The notes under the pieces are model-generated. The model had not been told where the DNA came from. It did no database searches and saw only the letters and a program-made list of their open reading frames with translations. The position numbers and the translations under genes are program-made. This document shows, piece by piece, positions 6,343 to 6,789 of a DNA stretch of 6,789 nt. How positions within the stretch are numbered: position 1 is the stretch's first letter; every line of letters starts with the position of its first letter. The stretch is from Candidatus Delongbacteria bacterium (GTDB lineage Bacteria > UBA4055), in assembly GCA_003477045.1 (NCBI GenBank), contig DMTS01000113.1, positions 8,181-14,969 of the forward strand, given 5' to 3'.

Positions 6343-6789
6343 ATGCCAACAGCTGCACTTATTATCATCATCGGAATCGTGGCCCTGATAGGGTTTTCGA
6401 TCTTCATTTCATTTGTGCCTATTCCGTTATGGATCAACGCACTATTTGCCGGAGTAAAAGTCTCTCTTGGCTCACTTGTAGGAATGAGACTGAGAAAAGT
6501 TCCACCGTTCGTAATCGTCAATGCGCTTATAACTGCCACTAAAGCAGGAATTCCCCTGACAACTAACGATCTTGAAACACATTACCTTTCAGGCGGAAAT
6601 GTCTTGAGGGTCGTAACTGCTCTTATCGCAGCAGATAAAGCAGGGATAGAACTGAATTTCACTATGGCATGCGGTATTGACCTTGCCGGAAGAAACATTC
6701 TGGAAGCTATTCAGACTTCCGTAAACCCAAGAGTAATTGACGCTCCCACAACAGGCAAGATCGGAGCTGTTGCAAAAGACGGTATTCAG
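6343..6789 (+). CDS. floA: Flotillin-like protein FloA, N-terminal 149 codons (C-terminus outside window)
   Basis: FloA (formerly UPF0365 / YqfA) is a membrane scaffold of bacterial functional membrane microdomains. The start carries a hydrophobic membrane-inserted segment (about residues 4-30) running into FVPIPLWINALFAGVKVS. The conserved FloA blocks follow: LVGMRLRKVPP (45-55), the KAGI segment, LETHYLSGGNVLRVV, ALIAADKAGIEL, GIDLAGRNILEAIQTSVNP and KIGAVAKDGIQ. These match the B. subtilis protein closely over this length. A complete FloA is about 330 residues, so a little under half is visible. It follows nfeD in the same orientation, as in the Bacillus yqeZ-yqfA pair, and is probably co-transcribed with ybbR and nfeD. 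Identity is secure. Confidence 0.96.
   Translation, partial: MPTAALIIIIGIVALIGFSIFISFVPIPLWINALFAGVKVSLGSLVGMRLRKVPPFVIVNALITATKAGIPLTTNDLETHYLSGGNVLRVVTALIAADKAGIELNFTMACGIDLAGRNILEAIQTSVNPRVIDAPTTGKIGAVAKDGIQ

Noticed and set aside
5301..6539. Minus-strand open frames opposite nfeD (5301-5585) and opposite the start of floA (6318-6539).
   Set aside because: Both oppose strongly conserved coding sequence and show no family features of their own.
1..6789. Search for mobile elements, CRISPR arrays, defence genes, tRNAs or signs of recent transfer.
   Set aside because: No transposase, terminal repeats, regular spacer array or tRNA-like structure was seen; all genes are housekeeping or membrane-organisation types with similar composition.

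Overview
This window looks like ordinary chromosomal DNA from a moderately AT-rich bacterium. It holds two divergent gene groups separated by a regulatory region of about 255 bases. Radical-SAM thiamine enzymes (ThiH, and a short-form ThiC without the long N-terminal extension) suggest an anaerobic or low-oxygen lifestyle. The presence of FloA, full-length NfeD and a YbbR-domain protein fits several phyla, including Firmicutes and candidate phyla of the FCB group. No rRNA or other phylogenetic marker is present, so the lineage is left open.

Left part, minus strand (3758 down to 1, running off the edge): a thiamine pyrophosphate biosynthesis operon in the order thiS, thiG, thiH, thiD2-thiE fusion, thiC (partial). 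The genes overlap by 1 to 4 bases or are separated by 10 to 15 bases, so they are almost certainly one transcript. ThiH makes dehydroglycine from tyrosine. ThiS supplies sulfur as a C-terminal thiocarboxylate. ThiG assembles the thiazole. ThiC makes HMP-P from the purine intermediate AIR. The fusion protein then phosphorylates HMP-P (ThiD2 domain) and joins it to thiazole phosphate (ThiE domain). thiF, which normally activates ThiS, is not between thiS and thiG and is not elsewhere in the window.

Middle (3759-4013): the leader of the thi operon carries a clear TPP riboswitch (3799-3897, minus). It is followed by a hairpin plus U-tract that reads as an intrinsic terminator (3768-3796). The bases between them can form an alternative antiterminator hairpin that overlaps both the aptamer's closing stem and the terminator. 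This gives a complete TPP-off attenuation switch in about 130 bases. Beyond it lie a weak candidate promoter for the thi operon and a good sigma-70-type promoter facing the other way.

Right part, plus strand (4014 to the edge): a YbbR-domain membrane-anchored protein, NfeD (a ClpP-class membrane serine protease fused to a C-terminal OB domain), and the start of floA, a flotillin-like membrane scaffold. Gaps of 21 and 28 bases, each with a strong ribosome binding site, indicate one operon. nfeD-floA is a known pairing. A YbbR gene leading it, with no diadenylate cyclase gene beside it, is less expected and is the most interesting gene-context observation. I saw no mobile element, CRISPR array, tRNA or rRNA, and no evidence of an undescribed system beyond the points under findings.
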